Assembly: GCA_003024785.1 (NCBI GenBank)
Contig: PUQB01000714.1
Location: 48,379 to 112,378 of the forward strand
Length of the DNA stretch: 64,000 nt
Direction of reading: 5' to 3'
From: Selaginella tamariscina
Lineage: Eukaryota; Streptophyta; Lycopodiopsida; Selaginellales; Selaginellaceae
Shown: one piece after another, positions 11,025-20,846 of the stretch
Layout: every line of letters begins with the position of its first letter
How positions within the stretch are numbered: the stretch's first letter is position 1
The notes under the pieces: model-generated
The model's database searches: none
What the model saw: the letters and a program-made list of their open reading frames with translations, nothing else
What the model was told of the DNA's origin: nothing
Translations under genes and position numbers: made by a program

Positions 11025-11989
11025 TGTCATAGTTTTTACTATGACTCGACCCTTTACTTTGGGGTTTGACTGTTGTTACCTACCGAGTTGTGTGGCGAAC
11101 CCTAGTTGTAGTGAGAAACAGCCCCACTTAGTGCACTTAGGTGTTTAGGGGTAGTCCGGCCGGCTGTCACTAGGTACCTCGAGAAACTCTAGGCGAAGGT
11201 AGTACTTACCCTCTAGAAAACTCTCCCCCAGTTTGACGTAGGTTTTCCGTTAAATATAGCTTGTCAAAAAGGGTTAGGGACACCCTAGGGTTGACCTAAC
11301 CCTAGGGTTGCCCTAACCCCATGCCCTAATACCCCCCCCAGGGGTTAGGTTTAGGGTTAGGTTAGGACAACCATTTTCTCTAAGGGCTGGCATTTTTGTG
11401 CCAGCCCACTTACTCATTTAGGTAAACAGGGGGGGGGGGTCGTCACATAAATAAGGTAGAGTGTATGTAGTGAGGCTTCCTGGGTTCAAAAGAGAGCTCG
11501 TTAACCTCCTACCGGTGCAAGCTAAGCTTGTGTCGTCAAGGTGCAACCCTCTGTTGTGCCGCCCAAACTTCACACGACAGGGTACAACCCACCCTAGGGT
11601 TAGACTATCCTTATCGTTGGCAGGATCTTGCCTTTGAGACAAGGGCACGTCACTTCCAAGGAGTTAGCCAGATTCCTTGGTCCGAAAACCTGCTCGCAAG
11701 CTCAAAGGTATTGCCCGAGTTCACGTTCCGCAGAACTAGTGGTTGAGGCCTTGCTCCGGCCGCCTCAACCACGCCAAGCTAGGAACAACACCTATAACTC
11801 GGCCAGTCCGTGCATCCTGATTCACAAGGTGAGTCTCGTTTGTGGACTTGGTCAGTTAGGGTTTTAGTTCCTAAGGGTTGGGTTCCTAATACGGGTTACT
11901 TTACCAGATTCCGTGGGGTTTCCAGAGAGGGGATTCCAGGGTTGGCACCTGGCAAGCCGCCTTTGTGGCACCAGGTAAAAACTCTGACA
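11025..11989 (+). repeat. 5' LTR of C
   Basis: TG...CA ended. It contains a telomere-like patch (about 11265-11370: inverted CCTAACCC/GGGTTAGG units), a poly-G tract near 11430, and CATAAATAA just after it as a possible TATA-like box. Differences from the 3' LTR are a few substitutions and single-base indels, several in homopolymers. Confidence 0.95.
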
Positions 11990-12003
11990 ATTGGTATCGA
12001 AGC
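11990..12003 (+). other. C primer-binding site
   Basis: ATTGGTATCGAAGC directly follows the 5' LTR. It resembles the tRNA-iMet complement TGGTATCAGAGC with a small change, and matches the B site in its first ten bases. Confidence 0.75.
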
Positions 12004-12315
12004 AAGTTCTCTGCGGTCAGTAGGACTACCTTAAGTCATAGAGTGTTTCAATATTTAGATAACTCTAAATTCTTGATCTACTCTATCGCTTTGGTTAACA
12101 TGTCTGTATTCTGCGCAGAGAGTTTGATCCTGTGAGTTGTCAAGCCTCGAGAACACTTGCTCAGTGAGTCGGCGTGAGATTCTAGGTATGTCCAAAAGTC
12201 TTATGCTAGTTCAAGCTGATGTGTGTGGGTGTACAACCTGTGCAGGGTGTTTCCAACTTAACATTGGGAATATTCCGAGCATATTCTCCAAGTGTTGAAA
12301 CTAGGGTTCAATACG

Positions 12316-13480
12316 ATGAGCAAAAGAAAGCAACCGGAGCCTGAGGCAGAGAGGGCTGTCGCAGAGGCTCAAAATGAGGAGATGGATGAAGCTGATCCAG
12401 GTCGACCCCCTAGGGCTAGGCAGCGACCTGGTTGGCGTGAAATAATGATGGATGCCCTAAACGAACTTCGAGGGGATGTCTTGGGATTGAATGACAGAAT
12501 CGATAATATTGCCGTTCAGATTCCAACGAATACGGCAGTGCCAGACGTTCCGCAACCAGACACACGGAAAAAGAAAAAGAAGCATGACTCAGAGTCAGGT
12601 TCCTCTGAATCAGATTCTTCGACGGAAGTAGTTGGTGGAGGTCCCAGTAAATTCAAACCGTAAAGCCTTCGAATTTCATGGGTTCAAAGGATTACAAGGT
12701 TTTGGATGACTGGTTGTATGATATGGAAAGCTATTTCGAGGCTGCTTCCGTGAGAAAGACAGAAAGGTTGCATGTGCTAAGCAGTTTCTTAAAGAAGAAG
12801 CTAAGACTTGGTGGCGAATTGTTGAAGGTGAACGTGGATACCGAAACAGCTGGAAGCACATGAAAAGGAGATCAAAAAGCAGTATATGCCGGATGATCTC
12901 GGTTTGCGATTGCGTGCTGACCTGGCACTTTGTCAACAGGGATTTCGGGGAAGTCCTATGGACCACGTTTATCGATTCGAAAGTGTACGGCGATTGGTGC
13001 CAAATATGAGCGATGATGAAGCTCGAAGTTGCTTCATGGCTAGCTTGAATGAGAAAACGCGAAGGGAGATCTTAAGGTACAAGCCCACAAGCTATCGGGA
13101 ATGTCAAGAGGCAGCTCAAAAGGTTGCTTATGGCTTGTCGTTAGAAGACTTGTACAAAGGGGAGGAAGCAAAACCTAAACCAAGGAGGTTTCCTCCAAAG
13201 TCTGGGTTCAGAAGGTTTGATAGGCAACCAGATCAATCGCCATCAATTCGAAGTGCAAGTCCCTTTGTTGGCAGTTCCAAGTTTTCGGACACATAGACCC
13301 CCGGATTTCGGAAACCATTGGCGTTACCACTCCTCAGCGACCAAAGGATCGGCTCCAAAGTCTTGCTCCCCGCGTTCCGCACGCGGTGGTCGTGAAATGT
13401 TATAATTGTAACAAGCCTGGTCATTTTGCTAAAGAGTGTCCGGCACTCACAACAATCAGGACATTTCAAGGCAGGTAGAA
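12316..13480 (+). pseudogene. gag: C gag, broken by indels
   Basis: The ATG at 12316 (in frame with one at 12292) begins a basic and acidic N-terminal region ending in an SSESDSS tract, with a stop at 12663. The capsid continues in another frame at 12678-12863 (DYKVLDDWLYDMESYF), shifts again around the AKTWWR block near 12800, and resumes at 12886-13296 (MDHVYRFESVRRLVP). A zinc knuckle C-X2-C-X4-H-X4-C is complete at 13398-13439 (CYNCNKPGHFAKEC). At least three frameshifts. Gag forms the particle, so this copy would need gag in trans unless the indels are assembly errors. Confidence 0.8.
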
Positions 13481-13599
13481 GAGGAAGTTGCTGAACCAGA
13501 AACGCTTGAAGATCCGGAAGATGAGTCAGAAAGAGGTAATGTTGTGCCAGACACAACCTGCCTTATTCGCTATTCAAGACAAAACTGACCTTTGCTATA

Positions 13600-13819
13600 T
13601 TTGACAGGAAGGATACGAGGGGACCGAGTCCGAATGATGATCGATACTGGAGCAACATACAACTTCATATCGATAGTCTAGCTCGTCGATTGAATTTGGA
13701 TGTAATAAAGATGTGTGAAATAAAGATCTTTTGGCAAAGGTTCTCAAAATACTAATAATATAGCAAGGGCAGTTCCTGTCCAAATCAAAGATTGGAAGGC
13801 TAAGCTAGACTTAGTTGTC
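13600..13819 (+). pseudogene. pol: C aspartic protease, N-terminal part
   Basis: RMMIDTGATYNFIS is encoded from 13631, with the catalytic DTGA at 13643-13654, in the same frame as the downstream pol. A stop at 13679 and a compensating shift near 13735 separate it from the rest of the protease ([14 protein letters not shown], from about 13820). The protease would release the mature proteins from the Gag-Pol precursor. Confidence 0.8.
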
Positions 13820-16800
13820 TTGAATATGACGGGGTTTGACTTTGTTCTGGGTATGGAATGGTTCCATAAACATGTAATCGAAATGAGGGGTTCCGGAGAT
13901 AATCGAATCACGCTTGCAGCAGATAAAGAAGCCATTAGAAAAACGACGCTCAGAATGGAAACGCTAACTGATAGGGATTGGAATCCTATGTTCCTTACCT
14001 TGACTCAGTTGCGTAAAGCAGTTAGACATCGGGAACGTGTGTTTCTTGCAATGGTTTTGGATACTGGTGAAGTCAAAATAGGAGATGGTCAAGAACATGT
14101 TCCCGAACCTATTTTGGAAGTCTTGAACATGTTTAGGGATGTGTTACCGGAAGATTTGCCGCCTGAGTTACCTCCACGTCGAGCTGTGGACCACAGAATA
14201 GAGGTTTTGCCGGGTTCGTCTCCACCGGCAAGAGCCCCATATCGGTTAAATCCTCAAGAGTTGATTGAATTGAAGAGACAGCTGACGGAATTGGTTGGTC
14301 GAGGACACATTCGACCTAGTCGATCACCATATGGTGCACCGATCTTGTTTGTAATGAAAAAGGATGGTACGATGCGAATGTGTGTGGACTATCGAGCACT
14401 GAACGCGTTAACTATCAAAAACAAGTATCCTCTTCCGCGAGTGGACGACTTGTTTGATAGACTATCAAAAGCAAAGTACTTTTCAAGAATAGACTTGAGG
14501 TCTGGATACCATCAGATTCGGGTAGCAGAGAATGACATTGAGAAGACCGCTTTTCGAACGCGTTATGGATCATTTGAGTTTCTAGTCTTGCCATTCGGGT
14601 TGTGCAATGCTCCAGCAACTTTTTGCACAATGATGGATGATGTGTTTAGAGACTATCTAGACGAGTTCGTGGTGGTGTATATTGATGACATTCTGGTTTT
14701 CAGTTCGACAATTGAAGAACATGTGGAACACTTAGAAAAAGTGTTTCAGAGGTTGAGAGAGAACCAGTTGTATGCTAAAGAAAGCAAGTGCGCATTTGGT
14801 CAAACCAAGATAGATTTCTTGGGACACTTGATCTCAGGTGGGGAGGTTGCCATGGACCCAAAGAAAATTCAAGCTATTACTGAGTGGATGACCTTAAAAG
14901 ACGTGCATGAAGTTAGATCATTTCTTGGTCTGACAGGGTATTACCGAAGATTCATAAAGGGTTACTCAGAAATAGCGGCCCCATTGACAGATCTTACGAA
15001 GAACATTCCATGGCATTGGACTCCAGAGTGCCAACGTGCATTCGTCAAACTCAAAGAGGCTATCTCTTCTGAGCCAGTTTTGCAGTTGCCCATCTTTGAA
15101 GATTCCTTTGAAGTAGAATGTGACGCTTCCGACTTTGCAATTGGTGGTGTATTGCAACAAAAAGGACATCCAGTGTCCTTCTTCTCGAAGAAGTTAGATG
15201 CCGCGCAAACTCGATGGCCTACCCACGAAAAGGAGATGTATGCTATTGTTGCTTCCTTGGAGTATTGGCGTCATTATCTTCCAAGTCATGGCACTGTGGT
15301 TTGGACAGATAGTGTAACTCTAAGATATTTTGAAACGCAGCCGAAGCTATCACCAAAGTATGCTAGATGGCAGCAGAAGTTGGCACGATTTCAGCCTGAA
15401 ATCAGACATAAGGCGGGAAAGGACAATGTGGTAGCTGATGCACTCAGTAGAAAGGGTCATCTTCGTATTATGTCAGCACCCGTGTCAACTTTGGTGGATG
15501 AATTTGTGACGGCGTATCCTCAGGACAAGTTTGCCAAGGAAGCTTTGAGCCTGGTGGCAAAGAGGAAACAAGTTCATCAATTACGAAGAGATGGTAATAT
15601 TCCAGCAGGAATAGAAAGTCGAATGGATGCACTCAAACAGGCCCATTTTGCAGTACGAGATGGAGTTCTTTATTATAAAGAAAAGAGACTCTATGTTCCA
15701 GAAGGGACATGGAGGGAGAGGCTATTAAGAGAGCATCACGACGTTCCTTTGGCAGGGCATGGTGGAAGGCACAAGACATTGGCTTTGTTGAAACAGGGAT
15801 TCTATTGGCCGGGTATGATAGACGATGTTGCCAAGTATGTCAAGACATGCCCCACATGTCAACAAGTGAAAAGTCGTTCGCAAAAACGAGCTGGGAAGTT
15901 ACAATGTATACCGATTCCAGAGCGGCCATTTCAAAGTGTTACTTTGGACTTTATCATGGGATTGCCAAAATCTTGTGGTTTCAATGCTCTTATGGTGGTG
16001 GTCGATCGATTTTCAAAGGTTGCTCATTTCATTCCAACTGTAGAGACAGTGAATGCAAAACAAGCAGCAAAGTTGTTCTTCCACGAAGTCGTAAGAGTGC
16101 GAGGGCTACCGGAAACGATGATCTCAGACCGGGATCCTCGATTTACTGGCAAGTTTTGGGGAACGTTGTTCAAGCAATTTGGGACGATGCTGAGGTTTAG
16201 TACGGCTTATCATCCACAAACGGATGGTCAGACGGAGAGGGTAAACCGACAAGTCGAGGACTATCTCAGATGCTATGTTCAAGGTGATCAACTTGATTGG
16301 GCTGAACACTTAGATATGGCTGAGATATGTTACAATAACTCGATGCACACTGCAATCGGATGTAGCCCGATGGAAGTGTTAACTGGGAATAAGGGTGGTA
16401 TTCCTCAGAGTATGGTGTTACCGAAAGACGATAGCAATCGAGTTCCATCTGTAGCAGAGTTCACGGGACAATTGTATCGAACATGGGAAGCTGCTCGTCA
16501 AGCGATGGCTGCAGCTCAGGAAAGGTATCGTCAGCAGTACGATAAACATCGGCGGGATGTAGAGTATCAGGTTGGGGATATGGTATTGTTGAGTACCAAA
16601 AACCTGAAGGTTCCAACGACTCTTTCGAGGAAATTTCTATCGCACTACATAGGTCCATACAAGGTGGTGAAGCAAGTAGGGAAAGTGGCTTATGAGTTGG
16701 ATCTTCCTCCGGAGTTGGGAACAATACACAATGTGTTTCATGTCAATTTGCTCGAGCCATTCCACAAAGATGAGAAACATCCGCAGAGATATGAAAGCTT

Positions 16801-17113
16801 ACGTCCGCTTCCTGAGCTGGTCGGCGATATGAAGGAGTTCGAAGTTGAGTCGATATTAGATGCAAAGGATATTAAACGCCGAGGGACGCGAACACGTAAA
16901 CGAGAATATCTTGTCAAGTGGAAGGGTTACCCGGCGTGCGAATCGACATGGGAACCATTGGATAATCTACAGAACGCGATGGAGATAGTGAAGGAGTTTG
17001 AGGCAAGGTCTCAAACTGTTATAATGATGATAAGGAATAAAGCAAGTCTTTATTTCTTATTAACCAAGGGGCCGGCAACAACACTAACTAGAGGCCTCCT
17101 ATATAAATTCTAG
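13820..17113 (+). CDS. pol: C pol: protease end, reverse transcriptase, RNase H, integrase, chromodomain
   Basis: 1097 codons without a stop. Residues 1-14 end the protease (FDFVLGMEW). RT spans about 120-410, with active site YIDD at 287-290. RNase H has its first Asp at about 435 ([11 protein letters not shown]) and ends in VVADALSRK. Integrase has the zinc motif H639, H647, C677, C680 and the catalytic triad D710, D770, E806, with exactly 35 residues between the last two. A chromodomain at about 1006-1060 ([17 protein letters not shown]) marks a chromovirus; such domains steer integration toward methylated-histone chromatin. The first ATG is internal to the protease, so the true product is a longer Gag-Pol. 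All catalytic residues are present. Confidence 0.95.
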   Translation: MNMTGFDFVLGMEWFHKHVIEMRGSGDNRITLAADKEAIRKTTLRMETLTDRDWNPMFLTLTQLRKAVRHRERVFLAMVLDTGEVKIGDGQEHVPEPILEVLNMFRDVLPEDLPPELPPRRAVDHRIEVLPGSSPPARAPYRLNPQELIELKRQLTELVGRGHIRPSRSPYGAPILFVMKKDGTMRMCVDYRALNALTIKNKYPLPRVDDLFDRLSKAKYFSRIDLRSGYHQIRVAENDIEKTAFRTRYGSFEFLVLPFGLCNAPATFCTMMDDVFRDYLDEFVVVYIDDILVFSSTIEEHVEHLEKVFQRLRENQLYAKESKCAFGQTKIDFLGHLISGGEVAMDPKKIQAITEWMTLKDVHEVRSFLGLTGYYRRFIKGYSEIAAPLTDLTKNIPWHWTPECQRAFVKLKEAISSEPVLQLPIFEDSFEVECDASDFAIGGVLQQKGHPVSFFSKKLDAAQTRWPTHEKEMYAIVASLEYWRHYLPSHGTVVWTDSVTLRYFETQPKLSPKYARWQQKLARFQPEIRHKAGKDNVVADALSRKGHLRIMSAPVSTLVDEFVTAYPQDKFAKEALSLVAKRKQVHQLRRDGNIPAGIESRMDALKQAHFAVRDGVLYYKEKRLYVPEGTWRERLLREHHDVPLAGHGGRHKTLALLKQGFYWPGMIDDVAKYVKTCPTCQQVKSRSQKRAGKLQCIPIPERPFQSVTLDFIMGLPKSCGFNALMVVVDRFSKVAHFIPTVETVNAKQAAKLFFHEVVRVRGLPETMISDRDPRFTGKFWGTLFKQFGTMLRFSTAYHPQTDGQTERVNRQVEDYLRCYVQGDQLDWAEHLDMAEICYNNSMHTAIGCSPMEVLTGNKGGIPQSMVLPKDDSNRVPSVAEFTGQLYRTWEAARQAMAAAQERYRQQYDKHRRDVEYQVGDMVLLSTKNLKVPTTLSRKFLSHYIGPYKVVKQVGKVAYELDLPPELGTIHNVFHVNLLEPFHKDEKHPQRYESLRPLPELVGDMKEFEVESILDAKDIKRRGTRTRKREYLVKWKGYPACESTWEPLDNLQNAMEIVKEFEARSQTVIMMIRNKASLYFLLTKGPATTLTRGLLYKF

Positions 17114-17414
17114 TTAAATAAAGAAATTAACCAGTGTTGTGTGCGTCGGGTGACAGACTTTGCAGACGTGCAAAAGGTCTCCAAATGACTTCATGTCGCA
17201 GGTGGTGCCTCCGGCAGCTGGGTTTACGACTCAGTGAACGACGGTTCTGAAGTACTTGGTTTCGCGTAATGCAAGGGGGGTAATAAAACTTATGTGAACT
17301 TTTGGCTGACTCCACATAGAGTGATATGTTAGTTTTGGTTAATTTTTTCTAACATTATCTAGTCTTGGAGTTGGACGTCAACGAGGACGTTGACATTTTC
17401 AAAGGCGGGGAGTG
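17114..17414 (+). other. C 3' untranslated region and polypurine tract
   Basis: Non-coding. The purine-rich run AAAGGCGGGGAGTG (17401-17414) abuts the 3' LTR at 17415 and is the plus-strand primer of reverse transcription in LTR elements. Confidence 0.75.
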
Positions 17415-18383
17415 TGTCATAGTTTTTACTATGACTCGACCCTTTACTTTGGGGTTTGACTGTTGTTACCTACCGAGTTGTGTGGCGAACCCTAGTTGTA
17501 GTGAGAAACAGCCCCGCTTAGTGCACTTAGGTGTTTAGGGGTAGTCCGGCCGGCTGTCACTAGGTACCTCGAGAAACTCTAGGCGAAGGTAGTACTTACC
17601 CTCTAGAAAACTCTCCCCCAGTTTGACGTAGGTTTTCCGTTAAATATAGCTTGTCAAAAAGGGTTAGGGACACCCCTAGGGTTGACCTAACCCTAGGGTT
17701 GCCCTAACCCCACGCCCTAATACCCCCCCCTAGGGGTTAGGTTTAGGGTTAGGTTAGGACAACCATTTTCTCTAAGGGCTGGCATTTTTGTGCCAGCCCA
17801 CTTACTCATTTAGGTAAACAGGGGGGGGGGGGTCCGTCACATAAATAAGGTAGAGTGTATGTAGTGAGGCTTCCTGGGTTCAAAAGAGAGCTCGTTAACC
17901 TCCTACCGGTGCAAGCTAAGCTTGTGTCGTCAAGGTGCAACCCTCTGTTGTGCCGCCCAAACTTCCACACGACAGGGGTACAACCCACCCTAGGGTTAGA
18001 CTATCCTTATCGTTGGCAGGATCTTGCCTTTGAGACAAGGGCACGTCACTTCCAAGGAGTTAGCCAGATTCCTTGGTCCGAAAACCTGCTCGCAAGCTCA
18101 AAGGTATTGCCCGAGTTCACGTTCCGCAGAACTAGTGGTTGAGGCCTTGCTCCGGCCGCCTCAACCACGCCAAGCTAGGAACAACACCTATAACTCGGCC
18201 AGTCCGTGCATCCTGATTCACAAGGTGAGTCTCGTTGTGGACTTGGTCAGTTAGGGTTTTAGTTCCTAAGGGTTGGGTTCCTAATACGGGTTACTTTACC
18301 AGATTCCGTGGGGTTTCCAGAGAGGGGATTCCAGGGTTGGCACCTGGCAAGCCGCCTTTGTGGCACCAGGTAAAAACTTGACA
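17415..18383 (+). repeat. 3' LTR of C
   Basis: 969 bp, ending TTGACA, followed by the GCTCT target duplicate at 18384-18388 and the outer 65 bp of the B LTR (18389-18453). The telomere-like patch is at about 17655-17760. Confidence 0.95.
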
Positions 18384-18388
18384 GCTCT

Positions 18389-18453
18389 TTAGGAATATTC
18401 TAGCTTATACCTTTCTAGGGAATATTCGTTGATTTGTTATACGGGTTGTAACA
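18389..18453 (-). repeat. 5' LTR of B, outer segment
   Basis: It continues the B LTR broken at 11024 and ends GTTGTAACA, i.e. TGTTACAAC on the minus strand. TTTGG at 18454-18458 repeats the left flank of B. Confidence 0.9.
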
Positions 18454-19620
18454 TTTGGCAACATGCATGTTACTATACATGTTGGTTTGCAGGCTCAAGA
18501 AGCAAGTGGCAACAACACACATAAACAAAGTTATAAACAATGAGGGCAACCAAGGGAAGATTTTGGTTCCCATTCCACAAAAGCATGTGGAGCAAAACAA
18601 TATAATAGTGATTCAGAGGAAGAAGCCGCCCTATGTGGAGACATTCTCAAAATCTAAGGCCGTTACAGAGAACAAGCAAATTCAGAGAAGGTAAAACATT
18701 TTCCCGGTATGTTGAAATAAATATTGTGGATTACACAAGCTGGACAAGACACGGTTGATGCAACCAATAGAAAGTGATGCAAGCCCAAGGACAAAGGCCA
18801 CTGCTCTCTCAATACCCAACTCACAGAAGGTCAAAAACATTTTTTCAACAACTTCGAAACTTAATATTGTTGTATTGTTTAGAGGCCAGAAGACACAATC
18901 AGAAGTGACTCTGATTCAGATTCAGAGGTTGGTTAAATCATAATGAATTATTCTTTTTCTTCATCAAGCTATAGGTAAATACTAAGTTTTATTTCACAAA
19001 TAGGACTCAACCCGAGGTAGGCCAAAAACAAACACTGATCCTATGCTGATACCCAATTCACAGAAGGTAAGTTGTAATATTATACATATGTGATGTGTTT
19101 ATTTTGGCCTCTTATTTCAGAGGCTAGGAGATGCTGATGAAAGTGACTCTGACGCGGATGAGAAGGAGCTTAAGTGGGGCAGCATTGAAACAACACTTTT
19201 GTCTGAGAAGAGATTAAGAGGTAATACACCAATTCCAAATTTGCAAAAGGTAGTTTGTTTTTATAGTGTTGTATCCTTGAAATTTTGTTTATGTCTGCCG
19301 GTGATTTATTTAGACACGATCTGATTGTGACTCTGAGACAAACACTAAGGACATAGCAGATGTTGTGTTGGATGACAAAGAGAAATTTGTAGGCACCAAT
19401 GATGAGAAAAAATACAACAGACGAAGATGAAATAACCAACATGACTACGGTATTTCTGCATTTCTTTCATGAACTAATGAATTATTTATTGTACTAGTTG
19501 CCTGAAAATTGGGAGGAGAAGTTTAAAGAATTGGACATTGAGATCTTTAAACTATTTGGAAGCATACTTCTATAATAGCCAAAAGAAAAAGTTTCTTGAT
19601 GGCACTCAAATCATTTGCAA

Positions 19621-20191
19621 CTGCTCACAACAAATCAGTAGGTGCCAAAGTTTTTGCAATTACTGCATCTATGCACTTTTTTGTCGCACTTAAGCATGTT
19701 GCACAATGAGCCATATCTAGGTAAAGTTGAAAGGCATGTATGGGATAACAAGAATTGGCAAACCCACACTGTCACTCTCAGTAAACTTTAGAATTTGGTG
19801 TATAGTTTTCCATCCATGAAAGCCACTTTGGTTCCTTTCTATGAAGTATGGTATATATTCATATTTGAAATTCATACAATATATCCATCATGTTTATGTT
19901 GCCATTTCGTGTTCAAATATCCACTATTCATTTCATAACATTGTACAATTCAAATCCATTATGAAAAACACTATGAGTTGTGCAACTACTTGCTACTTTT
20001 GAAGCTACTCTACTATCACACTGTATATCATGGTCAAATCTTCACATTCATTTACACTATGGTCTTCACTTTCTAAACCACTATTTTTCATAGTCTTGAA
20101 TGCCACTACTAGCATCAACTTAACATAGTGGTTTTTGTAAGTGGATAGTCCTGTCAACAACCAAGTTACTATAATTCTGGCTTTCGTGGCA
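19621..20191. other. right subterminal region of T
   Basis: No coding signal. CACTAT, CCACTA and TAGTGG motifs recur several times between about 19965 and 20135, in the opposite sense to those at the left end of T, as expected for subterminal binding sites of CACTA-type elements. Confidence 0.35.
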
Positions 20192-20217
20192 GAATCCACC
20201 ATCCGTGGTTCGTTGTG
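20192..20217 (-). repeat. right terminal inverted repeat of T
   Basis: The reverse complement begins CACAACGAACC and ends GATGGTGGATTC, matching 2285-2310 at 20 of 26 positions. TGC (20218-20220) follows and may be the decayed partner of TAC at 2282-2284. Confidence 0.55.
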
Positions 20218-20760
20218 TGCCTAATGAAGCAAGCAAGCAGTCCACTTTAGCAATACCACTTGGAGATCATATTGTCGCCGTCATCTTGTAACAACCGATG
20301 CAATTAACTATAGAAGAGTTACTGATATTAGCACATTTTTGCGAACACAAATAACTAATGCTTTGGACATAAGCAATATTCAACATGATACCAGTCAAGT
20401 CGAAGTGAATACGACTGAAGTTCTTAGAGATGGAAAGGATTGGGATGAAGAAATGCCAATGATTACCGCTCATGTCAGCAAAAACAACATTCAGAACATA
20501 GCAATTGATGGGGGCTCAGGAGTCAACATTATTGAAGAACATACTTGCAAGGAATTGGGTTTAAGACCCATAGAAAATGTGTCATTCTTGGTACAAATGG
20601 TTGACCAAAGAAAAGTATAACCTGTTGGTATAATCAGATTCGTATGTATAGAAATTGTAGGGATCAAGTTTAAGGTGTCTTTAATCGTACTATGTATCGA
20701 GCAAACAAGCAAACCACCCGACGACATAATTGGGAAAATGACGAAATGCTATTGTATAAG
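20218..20760 (+). pseudogene. pol: element A protease
   Basis: Just right of T the gag-pol frame resumes and reaches LTIEELLILAHF, then the 93-codon stretch at 20339-20620 with IAIDGGSGVNIIEE, the aspartic protease active site in the IDGG form typical of Tat/Athila elements, and KELGLRPIENVSFLVQM. A stop after QRKV is followed by GIKFKVSLIVL, the flap-to-C-terminal part. D has the same layout at 30428-31048. Confidence 0.75.
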
Positions 20761-20846
20761 CATGGACGAGAAGCAGTCATTAGAGCACAACAATTGAGCA
20801 ACCAACCCGACCATTATGAATGGAAGATTTCGACTAGCATTACATT

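Larger units (their letters stand above)
11025..18383 (+). mobile_element. element C: young chromovirus (Ty3/gypsy) with intact pol
   Basis: Two LTRs of 965 and 969 bp, about 99% alike by eye, begin TGTCATAG and end TGACA. The 5-bp duplication GCTCT is exact (11020-11024, 18384-18388). Order: LTR, primer-binding site, gag, protease, RT, RNase H, integrase, chromodomain, purine tract, LTR. It lies inside the 5' LTR of B. Pol is open for 1097 codons, whereas gag and the protease start are broken by small indels. It is the youngest insertion in the window. Confidence 0.95.
7111..18453 (-). mobile_element. element B: Ty3/gypsy retrotransposon, internally deleted, with C nested in its 5' LTR
   Basis: Identical-family LTRs lie at 7111-7318 and 10880-18453 (the latter interrupted). 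TTTGG flanks both sides (7106-7110 and 18454-18458), with the first two LTR bases missing on the left. A primer-binding site (TTGGTATCGGAAC on the minus strand) adjoins the right LTR, fixing the orientation. Pol domains PR-RT-RH-IN are on the minus strand. Compared with B2 (42.0-46.8 kb), most of gag and the integrase catalytic core are missing, and the protease region carries a 112-bp tandem array. It sits in intron 4 of the T gene. Confidence 0.85.
5850..19620 (+). pseudogene. multi-exon gene of T: SAM-like N-terminus and reiterated acidic/IPNSQK exons
   Basis: I do not recognise the family. Exons with GT-AG borders are visible at 5850-6055, about 6273-6600, 6665-6831, 6888-7043, 18493-18690, to 18829, 18883-18927, 19004-19066, 19121-19249, 19314-19449 and from 19498. 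Exon 1 resembles a SAM domain (INGEGLAGMSIRDWFDVGVP). Exon 2 is basic and coiled-coil-like. Exons 4-10 alternate acidic SD-rich stretches with ends such as IPQK, SIPNSQK, LIPNSQK and IPNLQK just before the donor, so one exon pair was duplicated repeatedly. Exon 11 (FKELDIEIF) repeats exon 2 (LKEIDVEVF). Intron 4 contains element B. Stops in exons 2, 3, 10 and 11 suggest decay. By position it may be the TNPA-like partner of the transposase; a captured host gene is the alternative. Confidence 0.5.
2285..20217. mobile_element. element T: TNP2-type (En/Spm, CACTA-like) DNA transposon
   Basis: Imperfect terminal inverted repeats (2285-2310 and 20192-20217, 20 of 26 matching) begin CATAAG and CACAAC, close to the CACTA family start. 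Flanking trinucleotides TAC and TGC would be a decayed 3-bp duplication. Inside are a minus-strand TNP2-like transposase and a divergent plus-strand multi-exon gene, the two-gene layout known from En/Spm elements. Both ends carry TAGTGG/CCACTA-type subterminal motifs. Without the nested B and C insertions the element is about 6.6 kb, a normal CACTA size. Its insertion interrupts A in frame. Confidence 0.6.

Noticed and set aside
11265-11370. Interstitial telomere or chromosome-fusion scar
   Set aside because: The same patch lies at the same place in every C-family LTR, so it is part of the LTR.
15709-16200. 163-codon plus-strand frame inside C pol
   Set aside because: Overlaps the integrase in another frame; it is a shadow of pol.
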